A DNA stretch of 64,000 bases from Tolypothrix sp. FACHB-123 (GTDB taxonomy: Bacteria > Cyanobacteriota > Cyanobacteriia > Cyanobacteriales > Nostocaceae): NCBI RefSeq assembly GCF_014697075.1, contig NZ_JACJRE010000001.1, positions 62,001 to 126,000 on the forward strand, read 5' to 3'. Of the stretch, positions 19,057 through 28,011 are shown one piece after another (positions within the stretch are counted from its first letter, which is position 1; each line of letters starts with the position of its first letter). The notes beneath the pieces are model-generated. The model was not told the DNA's origin and made no database searches. It saw only the letters and a program-made list of their open reading frames with translations. Both the position numbers and the translations under genes were made by a program.

Positions 19057-20193
19057 TTATCCTTCTATTTGCGACGCTAAACGAATACCTGATGAATTAC
19101 TTGATTGATGTCTTCTCCAAGCTTGGTCAATAATTTGTTCGACCTTACTAAAGAATGCGGTTTCCGAAAAATTTGTCACTGCATGATTACGAATATTTTG
19201 ATAATCCCAGGTTATTTTCCCAGCTTCTAATAATGCAGCTTGTAAAGATTCTGGTGTTTGTCTTTTGAAAAACACCCCTGTTTTTTTAGGTACTTGAGTA
19301 TCTAAAACACCACCTGCTCCGTATGCAATAACTGGAGTACCGCTAGCATTAGCCTCTACTGGGACTAAACCGTAGTCTTCTAAAGCTGCAACAATCACAG
19401 ACTTAGCTTTAGAAAATAAGTCCTGACGTTGGCGATCGCTCACATGACCTAAGAACTCAATATTATCTAATGCTTTGGATTTTAAGCGTTCTTCTTCTGG
19501 CCCGTCACCGGAAATTAATAATCGCCATCCTAACCAATTAAAGGCTTCAATTATTATATCTAAACGCTTATAACTGATCATCCTGGCTGATGCCAAATAA
19601 TATTCGTCTTTGGTTTCTGAAAAAGTAAATTTACTGGTATCAATAGGATAGTTAACTACTAGAGCTTGCTTTTGATATATATCTTGAATCCGGCGAGCGA
19701 CAATGGAAGAATTAGCAATATACAAATCTGGTTCTTGAGAATATTGCAAATCTACCTTCCGCATGAGGTGGAATATTTTTTCAATTAACGGTGTAAAAAA
19801 CCGATAGTCTTTATATTCTCGTAAATACGTTTCTGTATCCCATAAAAACCGGGTAACATTATGACAAAAGCAGATATGTAGCGCATGAGGACTTTTTCTG
19901 ACTGCTTTAGCAAAGCTAGTACTACTACTAATAATCAGATCGTATTCTTGTAAGTTTAACGCCCGAAAAGCAGGAAAATACAAAGGAGCGATGAGGCGAA
20001 AATAATTAACTGCACCGGGAATATTTTGTAAGAAAGTTGTATTAACTATCCGCTCCCCTAAATCTATAGTTTTTTGGTGGTCGTATAACGAAGTATAAAT
20101 ATCGGCTGTAGGATAGCGTTTACAAAGTAACTCAAATACCCGCTCTGCTCCACCGCGCTGGGTTAAGTAATCATGGACTAGAGCAATTTTCAT
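19057..20193 (-). CDS. Family 4 glycosyltransferase (mannosyltransferase WbaZ-like)
   Basis: 378 residues starting with MKIALVHDYLTQRGGAERVF, the classical GT4 glycine loop. A middle segment CHNVTRFLWDTETYLREY resembles WbaZ/WbdB-type mannosyltransferases. The donor half has ARMISYKRLDIIIEAF, ISGDGPEEERL and the EX7E motif EDYGLVPVEANASG. An AGGA about 10 bp upstream supports the ATG at 20193. It is nearly fused (5 bp) to the Wzc-like gene. The donor is probably GDP-mannose by family resemblance; this is a guess. Confidence 0.87.
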   Translation of the reverse strand: MKIALVHDYLTQRGGAERVFELLCKRYPTADIYTSLYDHQKTIDLGERIVNTTFLQNIPGAVNYFRLIAPLYFPAFRALNLQEYDLIISSSTSFAKAVRKSPHALHICFCHNVTRFLWDTETYLREYKDYRFFTPLIEKIFHLMRKVDLQYSQEPDLYIANSSIVARRIQDIYQKQALVVNYPIDTSKFTFSETKDEYYLASARMISYKRLDIIIEAFNWLGWRLLISGDGPEEERLKSKALDNIEFLGHVSDRQRQDLFSKAKSVIVAALEDYGLVPVEANASGTPVIAYGAGGVLDTQVPKKTGVFFKRQTPESLQAALLEAGKITWDYQNIRNHAVTNFSETAFFSKVEQIIDQAWRRHQSSNSSGIRLASQIEG

Positions 20194-20240
20194 AGTTTTA
20201 ATTTCCTCTAAAGTTTATTTGAATACTCCCCAGCAAGCTA

Positions 20241-20289
20241 ATTCGTAATACTTCGACTTCGCTCAGTACTAGTTCGTAATTCGTAATTA
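20241..20289. repeat. Intergenic repeat CGTAATACTTC...CGCTCAGTAC
   Basis: A roughly 45-bp block (CGTAATACTTCGACTTCGCT, then CAGTACTAGTTCGTAATTCG) recurs with a few changes at 39757-39797. It lies in the 233-bp gap upstream of the GT4 gene, which otherwise shows only short ACTAAAGT direct repeats. Confidence 0.7.
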
Positions 20290-20426
20290 AGACTATTTTG
20301 TTGAAAAAAATACCGCAGCGATCAAGTCTTAATTAGGAAATTTGAGACTGTTGTAAGCACCTCAGTACTTAACAAGAGAACTAAAGTGCTTACAAGCAGG
20401 ACTAAAGTACTAACGACGAAATTAAT

Positions 20427-21740
20427 TTAACCAACTGTAGCGAGCATTTTTTCTGTGGCGAAATAAGCGTTTTGTTCGGCTCGTAGTTGGTCGCAAAGTC
20501 TACCTGGGGGTAATTCAACATCATCGTAGGTGAGGACTCGATCCTTAGGAATATCGCGTTTGAGACGACATCCTTCGGCTAATCCCATTGGTAAGAGGTT
20601 TTGCTGTTGGGCGATCGCAGAATTTTCGCACTGTCCGTAGGTCATGTAGTAGCCGATACCATCTAAGGTTTCACCAGCTTTCAAATCAATTTTGGCGGTG
20701 GTGACTACATCTACCACTGGCCCAGCGAGGGGAGACATCACCGCATCTTGGAAGAGAACAGCACGGGCTACTGATAAAGGAACTTCAAAATGACAGAGGT
20801 GATAAGGGGTATAGAAGCTGTAAAGCGGCCCTTCACCGAGTTTGTATAAGTTGAGATAGTGGCGTTGTTTGGGGTCGTCGTGGGTAGCAAACACAAACAC
20901 TCCTGGCCCTGGTTTTGCACCGACGACATAATCAACAATACCGCCGAGTTCCTTCAGCTGTTCTACGTCATACATATTGGTCATTTCATCCACATGACCG
21001 CTAAAGTCATAACCCAGCATTCCCCGTTTAGCCACCTTCATTCCTGTGGCGTTAGCAACAATCGCCTGTTCAAAGGAGATTTTTGTCCCATCAGCAAAGC
21101 TGGTCACCATGTGGGCTTTTTGACCCCAACGTTTTGCAAAGGCTTCTTGGGTGGTGGGATTGCGATATGGGTCTTGCAAACCTTTGATGTTACCGCACAA
21201 CAAAGGAGTTAGACCAATACTTTTGACAAATCGGTAGAGGTTCATTTCTACCCCTGGCTGATCGCCGTCGCAAGCGCTGAGAATCACACCTGCTTTATCT
21301 GCATAAACCTTGAGGATCGGGCCGATAGTACCATCAAGTTCGGCATTCATCATAATCACATGCTTGCGATGGGCGATCGCACTCATGACAATCTGTGCGC
21401 CAAATTCCACCGCGCCAGTCACTTCAATTAAAGCCTCGATACCTTCAGCGCGACAGAGCAATTCTGCATCTTCGGTGACTGCATATTTACCATGCGCGAT
21501 CGCATCTTCAATTTCTGTGATGTTGGCAACAATTTGCATATCTTCAATCCCAGCTTCTTGATAAGCAAGCTTGGCCGCATCAATTTTGCGGTTAGAGATA
21601 GCAACTAACTCCATTCCGGGGACTGAGTTAATAATTTGATTAGCAATTCCTCGACCCATAAAGCCGGCACCAATCATCCCCACTTTAATAGGTCTACCTA
21701 AATCCGCACGGGCTTGTAAAGCGCGATCGATAATAATCAT
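20427..21740 (-). CDS. Gfo/Idh-type NAD(P)-dependent oxidoreductase with SAF domain
   Basis: 437 residues from the ATG at 21740, which has AAAGGA about 11 bp upstream; the open frame extends further upstream but into the preceding gene. The N-terminal Rossmann domain shows VGMIGAGFMGRGIANQI and VAISNR. The middle resembles homoserine-dehydrogenase-like oxidoreductases (GVILSACDGDQPGVEMNLYR). The C-terminal about 70 residues form a SAF domain (GCRLKRDIPKDRVLTYDDVE). Proteins of this architecture occur beside rfbF/rfbC genes in sugar clusters and probably act on a nucleotide sugar or precursor; the exact substrate is not known to me. It follows rfbC and precedes the GT4 gene. Confidence 0.82.
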   Translation of the reverse strand: MIIIDRALQARADLGRPIKVGMIGAGFMGRGIANQIINSVPGMELVAISNRKIDAAKLAYQEAGIEDMQIVANITEIEDAIAHGKYAVTEDAELLCRAEGIEALIEVTGAVEFGAQIVMSAIAHRKHVIMMNAELDGTIGPILKVYADKAGVILSACDGDQPGVEMNLYRFVKSIGLTPLLCGNIKGLQDPYRNPTTQEAFAKRWGQKAHMVTSFADGTKISFEQAIVANATGMKVAKRGMLGYDFSGHVDEMTNMYDVEQLKELGGIVDYVVGAKPGPGVFVFATHDDPKQRHYLNLYKLGEGPLYSFYTPYHLCHFEVPLSVARAVLFQDAVMSPLAGPVVDVVTTAKIDLKAGETLDGIGYYMTYGQCENSAIAQQQNLLPMGLAEGCRLKRDIPKDRVLTYDDVELPPGRLCDQLRAEQNAYFATEKMLATVG

Positions 21741-21780
21741 GAGTTTAATTTCCTTTATTAATTTATTAAGGCAGAAGGAA

Positions 21781-21856
21781 TAGAGGCAAGGGGGCAGGGA
21801 GCAGGGAGCAGGGGAGAAAAACTTACTCAATTCCCAATGCCCCATGCCCCATGCCC
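21781..21856. repeat. Heptamer-type repeats GGGAGCA and CCCATGC
   Basis: Contains GGGAGCAGGGAGCAGGGGAG and CCCATGCCCCATGCCC, a pair of short tandem arrays between rfbC and the SAF oxidoreductase gene; typical cyanobacterial short tandemly repeated repetitive DNA. It reaches the rfbC stop codon region. Confidence 0.7.
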
Positions 21857-21859
21857 AAA

Positions 21860-22414
21860 TTACACACTTACCCCACCAACAGGCATCATGCTTAATAATG
21901 GCCAATTTAAATCTTTTTCAGAAATTTCTGTGACTTCTATAGGCCATTGAATATTGAAAAATGGGTCATCATAACGTAAACCCCGTTCATAACCTGGGGT
22001 GTAAAATTCACCAACTTGATAGACAACTTCCGCATCATCTGTGAGTGCCTGATAGCCATGTGCAAACATTTCTGGAACATACAAAGCGCGGTGATTGTCT
22101 GCGGTTAGTTCAACACCAATATGGGATAAAAAGGTGGGAGAATCAGGACGCATATCAATAATTACGTCATAGATAGCGCCTTTAGTACAGCGAATTAATT
22201 TGGTTTCTGCTGCTGGTGCAAGTTGATAATGCATTCCCCGCAATGTACCTTTTTTGTAGTTAAAAGATACGTTACACTGAGCTACTTTTGGCTTTAATCC
22301 ATGTGCCATAAATTCTTGAGCGCAGAAACTCCGGGCAAAGAAACCACGGTTATCTTGCTTCTTTTCTAATTCAATAATAAATGCGTCTTTCAGTTCAGTT
22401 TTGGTAAAAATCAT
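21860..22414 (-). CDS. rfbC: dTDP-4-dehydrorhamnose 3,5-epimerase-like protein
   Basis: 184 residues from the ATG at 22414; the 17 extra upstream codons come from heptamer repeat DNA and are unlikely. RmlC cupin fold: KDAFIIELEKKQDNRGFF at the N-terminus, the catalytic-His segment GTLRGMHYQ, GAIYDVIIDMRPDSPTF, FAHGYQAL and YTPGYERGLRYDDP. The family epimerises C3 and C5 of 4-keto-6-deoxy nucleotide sugars. With rfbF nearby but no dTDP-glucose genes, the real substrate here may be a CDP-linked 4-keto sugar. It sits between the PhyH-like and SAF-oxidoreductase genes. Confidence 0.87.
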   Translation of the reverse strand: MIFTKTELKDAFIIELEKKQDNRGFFARSFCAQEFMAHGLKPKVAQCNVSFNYKKGTLRGMHYQLAPAAETKLIRCTKGAIYDVIIDMRPDSPTFLSHIGVELTADNHRALYVPEMFAHGYQALTDDAEVVYQVGEFYTPGYERGLRYDDPFFNIQWPIEVTEISEKDLNWPLLSMMPVGGVSV

Positions 22415-22442
22415 AAATAGCCTCAAAGAGTAAATTGTATTT

Positions 22443-22477
22443 ATTGGGCATTGGGCATTGGGCATTGGGCATTGGGC
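22443..22477. repeat. Five tandem copies of ATTGGGC
   Basis: Exact heptamer array upstream of rfbC. This is the STRR type of repeat described from heterocystous cyanobacteria. Confidence 0.9.
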
Positions 22478-22509
22478 ATTTGCCTCCTTCCCTAGTTCCT
22501 CACCCCTAT

Positions 22510-23358
22510 CTAAACTACTTGCACGGTTTCTGATGAGGAATTGAAATTTAATCTGGGAAATCTATCATCCCAATATTGAGTACAAAGTTCAGGTCTTTCT
22601 GGTGGGTTAGCTGTGTAACAGAAAAATAAAGTTACTCGTTCTTCTTGGCGTACAGTTCCATGATGTAAGGTATTTTTCGTATCTGCAATTACTACAGTAC
22701 CTACCGGGCCTGTACATGATTTCCAAGCTGATTGAGGAATAACTTTCTTGACTATTTCATCATCAATACCCATATATCTAGACTGCCAAAGTTTGTAGTA
22801 CAGCCAGTAATATTGCCACTTAAATAAAGAAGTCAGAGAGCGAGGAATATATTGAAAAGGCCCTGATTTTTCTCCTACATCTTTTAAGGGAATAAATATT
22901 TTGATAATCCGGCGGTCTTCAGCATCACTATGCCATAATAAAGTACCAAATTGATGGTCGCTAGGGAAATCTTGGCGCAAGTGTACGCCATGAAAATTGA
23001 CAGGCAAACCGATATAATTTTCAATGATATCCAGCAGTCTTTTTTCTGTCGCCCAGGCGTAAATTTCTGGTGACTCTGTAACTGTATGAATTTGCGGCCA
23101 ATTTTCGTGGAGCGGAGCTTTTTGATATGTTTGTATCTGAGACCAGAGATTATTAGCAGCTTTGAGCATATCGGAAGTAGAAGATAATCCCAATTCTGCC
23201 AATGTAGTTGTATAAACACCCTCGCGTTTGAGTGTTTTTAAAATTTGGCGATCGCGTTTTTCAAGAACAGGTAAATTTTTCCGATGCTTCCAGCGCGCGA
23301 TCGCACAGACTAAGTCAGAATATAAGGCATAAATTTTACCTTTGACCGCGTTCCACAT
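22510..23358 (-). CDS. PhyH-like Fe(II)/2-oxoglutarate-dependent oxygenase
   Basis: 282 residues; AAAGGA about 11 bp before the ATG at 23358. A double-stranded beta-helix core is indicated by the HxD pair in LLWHSDAEDRR, the proline/glycine-rich GEKSGPFQYIP, and a distal LHHGTVRQEERVTLFF containing the second metal His and the 2-oxoglutarate-binding Arg. This matches phytanoyl-CoA dioxygenase-like enzymes, which in glycan clusters can hydroxylate or otherwise oxidise a sugar or lipid. Substrate unknown. It is in line with rfbC and the GT2 gene in the island, as recalled from Anabaena. Confidence 0.78.
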   Translation of the reverse strand: MWNAVKGKIYALYSDLVCAIARWKHRKNLPVLEKRDRQILKTLKREGVYTTTLAELGLSSTSDMLKAANNLWSQIQTYQKAPLHENWPQIHTVTESPEIYAWATEKRLLDIIENYIGLPVNFHGVHLRQDFPSDHQFGTLLWHSDAEDRRIIKIFIPLKDVGEKSGPFQYIPRSLTSLFKWQYYWLYYKLWQSRYMGIDDEIVKKVIPQSAWKSCTGPVGTVVIADTKNTLHHGTVRQEERVTLFFCYTANPPERPELCTQYWDDRFPRLNFNSSSETVQVV

Positions 23359-23388
23359 AAAATCAATTTCCTTTGAGTATCTAATGAC

Positions 23389-24396
23389 TTAGTTCTCTTT
23401 TTTTTTGAAATTGTTGAGTAGCAACTTCCGCAGTTTCAGCAATCCTAGCTTCTTTAAATACATTGCATCAACAACAGATAATCCAATTAAAGCTATAAAT
23501 GGAACTACTGTTTTAATCGCTGACATCGGCCATCGTCTTAAAGCACCGAAAAAAACTTTCAGATTAACTTCTTTACCATTTTGCAACAACATCCGTCTGC
23601 AAAATTGCTTGGAATAACCGCTATCTTCTAGTTTTAAGATAACTTCGGGTATGTGTTTGTATTGCATTAATAGTGCAGACTTTGGCTCTTTTTGCCAATA
23701 ACTCACACCTACAACACATTCTAAAAAAGTTTCTTTTGTTACAATTACACTACCGTTAGCAGCACAATATCCCGCTAAATATGCTAGAGATATCCAATTA
23801 TTTGCTGCATCTGGCCAACGTTGCAGAGCTTGTTTAACTATATCAGTGCGATAAACTGTAGCCGTGAGAAATATGACTGCGCCTACACTTTTAGAAAAAC
23901 AATGTTCAAAGATGGCTTTACCATCGCCACAACCATCTTCACTATCTACGTCAAACCAGCGATTTCCCACTATTGTTGGTGGGTGGACTGGTTCACCAGT
24001 AATTTTATTATGACCAGAAAAATTTAGAAATATTAGTGATAAATCTTCATGCTGTTTTAGCTTATGAATAACATAAGGAATAGCTCGATTTTGAATTGGA
24101 TCGTCATCGCCAATTGTCCAAACATACTTGGTTTTAGCAGAATTTAGACAATAAAGGATATTTCGCATTACACCTAAATTTTCCGAATTTCGCTGAGATT
24201 TAAATGTAATGTTACTGAGTATTTTTTGCCACTTTTTAATTACATCTTGTGTATTGTCCGTCGAACAATTATCAGATACGAAAATTTCACATTCCAATTC
24301 AAACCCTCTAATAGCTTGAGACAACCAGTCTAGCTGTTTGTCAAGCAATTCAGCGCGGTTATAAGTAGGAATCGCAATAGTAAGCAATTTATTCAT
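23389..24396 (-). CDS. Family 2 glycosyltransferase
   Basis: 335 residues with LLTIAIPTYNRAELLDKQLD, IFVSDNCSTDNT and the donor-site motif WTIGDDDPIQ. The C-terminal 60 residues are hydrophobic then basic (VVPFIALIGLSVVDAMYLKK), likely a membrane anchor. Transcribed 30 bp upstream of the PhyH-like gene and 209 bp after the epimerase gene. Donor and acceptor unknown. Confidence 0.86.
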   Translation of the reverse strand: MNKLLTIAIPTYNRAELLDKQLDWLSQAIRGFELECEIFVSDNCSTDNTQDVIKKWQKILSNITFKSQRNSENLGVMRNILYCLNSAKTKYVWTIGDDDPIQNRAIPYVIHKLKQHEDLSLIFLNFSGHNKITGEPVHPPTIVGNRWFDVDSEDGCGDGKAIFEHCFSKSVGAVIFLTATVYRTDIVKQALQRWPDAANNWISLAYLAGYCAANGSVIVTKETFLECVVGVSYWQKEPKSALLMQYKHIPEVILKLEDSGYSKQFCRRMLLQNGKEVNLKVFFGALRRWPMSAIKTVVPFIALIGLSVVDAMYLKKLGLLKLRKLLLNNFKKKEN

Positions 24397-24605
24397 TTAA
24401 TAGTGGAAATCTATCTAATTAATTGAAAAATAAATTGTTGTAAGTGATAATTCCTAAATAAAACCAGTAATCCGGAGATTTTTATTTATTTCTAGAGTAA
24501 ATTTAGCTTGTATAAATTAGTCTAGAAATTTATAGTTAAAAATACCCAAAAACCTGGTATACAGGTTTTTGAGTGTAATTGTTGGTTAAATAAGTAGCAA
24601 GCTAC

Positions 24606-25634
24606 CTATCTTTTAGCCCAAAAAAAGTCTTTGTCAATTTGCTCGGTGCGAATTAAATATTCTAGTTGCTTTAACCGCGTAAATCCTCTAAACAAGAAAG
24701 TATCTTCTGTCATATCAATTTGGCTGAACAAATTGAATAATTGTTGAGCACCAAGTTGGGCATTCCAATCACATTTAAATCCGGGTAATATGGCGTTAAT
24801 TTTCTCAAAAGATACCCGATAACTGCGGTTATCTGCACCATTTTCACCAAAAGATAACTGACAACCGGTAAATACATCTGCAATGATTTCTGCGATTTCT
24901 TTAACTCGATAGTTGTTGGAAGTATCGCCAACGTTGAAAATTTGCTTGTGTACAATATCACGGGGTGCTTCAATAGCACAAACAATGGCTTTGCAGATAT
25001 CTAGTGCATGAACCAAGGGACGCCAAGGAGTACCATCACTGGTCATTTTGATTTCCTTGCTAGTCCAGGCTAATCCAGCCAAATTGTTTAACACAATATC
25101 AAATCGCATTCTGGGAGAAGCGCCAAAAGCTGTAGCATTACGCATAAAGGTAGGTGAGAAATCATCATCAGCTAATGGCATGACATCTCGTTCTACCAAA
25201 GTTTTACATTCTGCGTAGGCTGTCTGGGGATTCACAGGTGATTCTTCTGTGACATCGCCCTCGGTGGCTACACCATAGACGCTGCAAGAGGACATATAGA
25301 TAAAACGACGTACACCTGCTTCTTTAGCCAATTTAGCTAGGCGGACTGAACCTTGATGATTGATGTCATAGGTAATATTGGGTGATAACTGTCCGGTGGG
25401 GTCGTTGGAGAGTTCTGCCATATGAACGACAGCTTCCACACCTTGCAAATCTTTGAGGATGATATTGCGAATATCTTTATTGAGGGTTTTGGCTGTTACA
25501 TCAGTACCGTTATACAACCAACCAACTTTATAAAAGCCAGTATCGACACCAATAACTTCATGTCCGCGTTCGATTAACAGAGAAGGTAATAATGAACCGA
25601 GATAACCTTCTGTTCCAGTGACTAATATTTTCAT
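24606..25634 (-). CDS. NAD-dependent epimerase/dehydratase (extended SDR)
   Basis: 342 residues. Extended short-chain dehydrogenase: the N-terminal TGTEGYLGSLLPSL (a TGxxGYLG variant), EAVVHMAELSNDP, YMSSCSVYG, and the active-site YAECK (YxxxK). The family interconverts or reduces nucleotide sugars. It differs from CDP-glucose 4,6-dehydratase (RfbG), whose usual N-terminus carries TGHTGFKG. It is probably a 4-ketosugar reductase or epimerase acting after rfbF. An inverted-repeat element lies just upstream. Confidence 0.84.
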   Translation of the reverse strand: MKILVTGTEGYLGSLLPSLLIERGHEVIGVDTGFYKVGWLYNGTDVTAKTLNKDIRNIILKDLQGVEAVVHMAELSNDPTGQLSPNITYDINHQGSVRLAKLAKEAGVRRFIYMSSCSVYGVATEGDVTEESPVNPQTAYAECKTLVERDVMPLADDDFSPTFMRNATAFGASPRMRFDIVLNNLAGLAWTSKEIKMTSDGTPWRPLVHALDICKAIVCAIEAPRDIVHKQIFNVGDTSNNYRVKEIAEIIADVFTGCQLSFGENGADNRSYRVSFEKINAILPGFKCDWNAQLGAQQLFNLFSQIDMTEDTFLFRGFTRLKQLEYLIRTEQIDKDFFWAKR

Positions 25635-25675
25635 TGTTGTCTGTGCCTATGTATTTCTATGAGATTGAAGCGTTA

Positions 25676-25817
25676 TATAGGATTCATACTTGACTTTTGA
25701 AATATACGTAGGGAAGCCACTGCGCCTTTACAGCTTTCCCATCTCTTCAGTGGCGTTAGGCATTGCCCACCCTACAGATACTGATATTTTTTCACCAAAT
25801 CAAATCAGATTCCTATA
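25676..25817. repeat. MITE-like element with TATAGGA terminal inverted repeats
   Basis: Left end TATAGGATTCATACTTGA and right end TCAAATCAGATTCCTATA form imperfect terminal inverted repeats about 20 bp long. The interior has GGGAAGC/GCTTTCC pairing and TAGGCATTGCCCACCCTAC. It occupies most of the gap between the FAD oxidoreductase and epimerase genes. No coding capacity. Confidence 0.7.
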
Positions 25818-25890
25818 GTATTTATTGCTGGGAAATTATAGCCAGTTCAATACAATTTTTACTGAGCTTAATTACTTCCGCAAATTGAAA

Positions 25891-27102
25891 TTAATGAACA
25901 GATAAAGCTAAATGTGACTGTTCGGGGATTTGTGCCACAATTGCTTTGCCAATTTCTAAGGAAGAAGTAGCAGCTGGGGAAGGCGCATTGCAAACATGAA
26001 TCGAGTTTTCACCTTGAACAATCAAAAAGTCATCGACAAGGGAACCGTCGTTTTTCAATGCTTGGGCGCGAACTCCGGCGTGGGTGGGAACTAAATCATT
26101 GGCTTGAACTTCGGGAATGAGTTGTTGCAAACTGCGAACGAAGGCGGCTTTGCTAAAGGAACGAATAATTTCTTTAATACCTTCATCGGCGTGTTTGGCG
26201 GCTAATTTCCAGAAACCGGGGTAAGCCATGACTTCCGCAAAATCCCGCAAGTCAAAGTCAGTTTTGTGATAACCTTCGCGTTTAAGGCTGAGAACTGCAT
26301 TCGGCCCGGCGTGAACGCTACCATCAATCATGCGGGTAAAGTGAACGCCCAGGAAGGGGAAATCGGGGTTAGGAACTGGATAGATGAGGGTTTTGACGAG
26401 ATAGCGTTTTTCTGGGGTGAGTTCGTAATATTCGCCCCGGAAAGGCACAATTTTCGCTTGTGGTTCAACTTGCCCTAGTTTAGCAATGCGATCGCTATGT
26501 AAACCAGCACAATTAATGACAATGCGAGTTTCAAAGCTACCGTTGTTGGTTTCTATTACCTGATTTTTACCACTACGGCGAATGTTCTCGACTTTGGTAT
26601 TGAGGCGTAAATCTCCACCCTGTTGTTTAATTAATTCAGCGTATTTCTGGCTAACTTGCTTATAGTTAACAATACCAGTAGAAAATACTCTGATTCCCCC
26701 TACACAACTCACATGGGGTTCAATTTCTTTGACTTCTTCGGGACTAATTTTTTTTACGGGAATCCCATTTTCTAAGCCACGTTGGTAGAGATTTTCTAGG
26801 CGTGGTAATTCTGCTGCTGAAGTAGCGACAATTACCTTACCACAAATCTCATGTTCGATGCCATTTTTTTGGCAGAATTCTACCATTGATTTAGCACCAT
26901 CACGGCAGAATTGAGCTTTAAAACTGCCTGGCTTGTAATAAATTCCTGAGTGAATTACACCACTATTATTACCTGTTTGGTGAAATGCCCAGTTGCTTTC
27001 TTTTTCTAATACGAGAATTCTGGCGTTGGGATAACGGTTACCTAATGCCATCCCTGTAGAAAGCCCAACTATTCCCCCACCAATAATTGCAAAATCGTAC
27101 AT
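25891..27102 (-). CDS. FAD-dependent oxidoreductase, LhgO (L-2-hydroxyglutarate oxidase) family
   Basis: 403 residues. N-terminal dinucleotide-binding motif DFAIIGGGIVGLSTGMALG, then EKESNWAFHQTGNNSGVIHS, characteristic of the DAO/LhgO family, and a C-terminal THAGVRAQAL. Family members oxidise L-2-hydroxyglutarate to 2-oxoglutarate. Inside a sugar cluster, next to a 2-oxoglutarate-dependent oxygenase, it could either supply 2-oxoglutarate or oxidise a hydroxy-acid or sugar substrate; neither is shown by the sequence. It lies 70 bp downstream of rfbF. Confidence 0.85.
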   Translation of the reverse strand: MYDFAIIGGGIVGLSTGMALGNRYPNARILVLEKESNWAFHQTGNNSGVIHSGIYYKPGSFKAQFCRDGAKSMVEFCQKNGIEHEICGKVIVATSAAELPRLENLYQRGLENGIPVKKISPEEVKEIEPHVSCVGGIRVFSTGIVNYKQVSQKYAELIKQQGGDLRLNTKVENIRRSGKNQVIETNNGSFETRIVINCAGLHSDRIAKLGQVEPQAKIVPFRGEYYELTPEKRYLVKTLIYPVPNPDFPFLGVHFTRMIDGSVHAGPNAVLSLKREGYHKTDFDLRDFAEVMAYPGFWKLAAKHADEGIKEIIRSFSKAAFVRSLQQLIPEVQANDLVPTHAGVRAQALKNDGSLVDDFLIVQGENSIHVCNAPSPAATSSLEIGKAIVAQIPEQSHLALSVH

Positions 27103-27172
27103 TAGTATTATTGCGCCTGTAAAAACAAATTAGTAGTTAGGAGCTAGATTTTATTTATAACTCATAACTCAG

Positions 27173-27949
27173 TTATGACCACACTTTCCAAGGAGCCTGG
27201 CCTCTCTTCCATAGGTCTTCTAGATAGTTTTTATCGCGTAGCGTATCCATTGGCTGCCAAAAGCCTGTGTGTTTGTAAGCTGATAATTGTTCCATATCAG
27301 CTAGCTTTTCTAATGGTTCTTTCTCCCAAACTGTAGCATCATCAGTAATAAAGTTAATTACTTCTGGTTCTAGCACAAAATAACCACCATTAATCCAAGC
27401 ACCATCGCCTTCAGGCTTTTCTCTAAAGCTAGTAATTTTAGTTTGTTCTTGTCCTAAAGAAATTGCCCCAAAACGACCCGCAGGTTGGACGGCTGTAAGT
27501 GTGCCTAAAGTCTTTTGTTCTTTATGTAATTTAATGAGTTCTGTAATATTTACATCACTCACACCATCACCATAAGTAAAACAAAAAGTATCATTTCCCA
27601 AATGTTCGCGCACTCGTTTTAAGCGTCCACCTGTCATGGTATTATCACCAGTATTAACTAAGGTGACGCGCCAAGGTTCTGCATAGCCAGAATGCACATT
27701 CATCTGATTAAATCGCATATCAAATGTTACATCTGACATGTATAAAAAGTAGTTAGCAAAATACTCTTTAATGATGTAACCTTTATAACCGCAGCAGATA
27801 ATAAAGTCATTAATCCCATGAGCAGAATAACTCTTCATGATGTGCCATAAAATTGGCTTTCCACCAATTTCTACCATTGGCTTAGGTCTGATACTAGTTT
27901 CTTCACTGAGGCGTGTACCAAGACCTCCAGCCAAAATCACTGCTTTCAT
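27173..27949 (-). CDS. rfbF: Glucose-1-phosphate cytidylyltransferase
   Basis: 258 residues, the usual length for RfbF. Nucleotidyltransferase signature [36 protein letters not shown], then [13 protein letters not shown] and [11 protein letters not shown], all diagnostic of the CDP-glucose enzyme. It makes CDP-glucose from CTP and glucose-1-phosphate, the entry to CDP-deoxy sugars. A GAGG about 9 bp before the ATG at 27949 supports the start. It is the first gene of the island, preceded by a 685-bp intergenic region that should carry the main promoter. A CDP-glucose 4,6-dehydratase (RfbG) gene, which normally follows, is not present in the window. Confidence 0.92.
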   Translation of the reverse strand: MKAVILAGGLGTRLSEETSIRPKPMVEIGGKPILWHIMKSYSAHGINDFIICCGYKGYIIKEYFANYFLYMSDVTFDMRFNQMNVHSGYAEPWRVTLVNTGDNTMTGGRLKRVREHLGNDTFCFTYGDGVSDVNITELIKLHKEQKTLGTLTAVQPAGRFGAISLGQEQTKITSFREKPEGDGAWINGGYFVLEPEVINFITDDATVWEKEPLEKLADMEQLSAYKHTGFWQPMDTLRDKNYLEDLWKRGQAPWKVWS

Positions 27950-28011
27950 GCAATTACCTCAAAGATTTGCAGGGTAGTTAGTTAGTTATTGATATGTACT
28001 GTGGTTAAGCT

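Noticed and set aside
21741-21905. Longer N-terminus for the SAF oxidoreductase
   Set aside because: It would read through repeat DNA and the end of rfbC; the ATG at 21740 has a ribosome site and begins the expected Rossmann domain.
22443-22477. CRISPR-like array
   Set aside because: Five exact 7-bp units without spacers; this is heptamer STRR DNA. No CRISPR array or cas gene was seen in the window.
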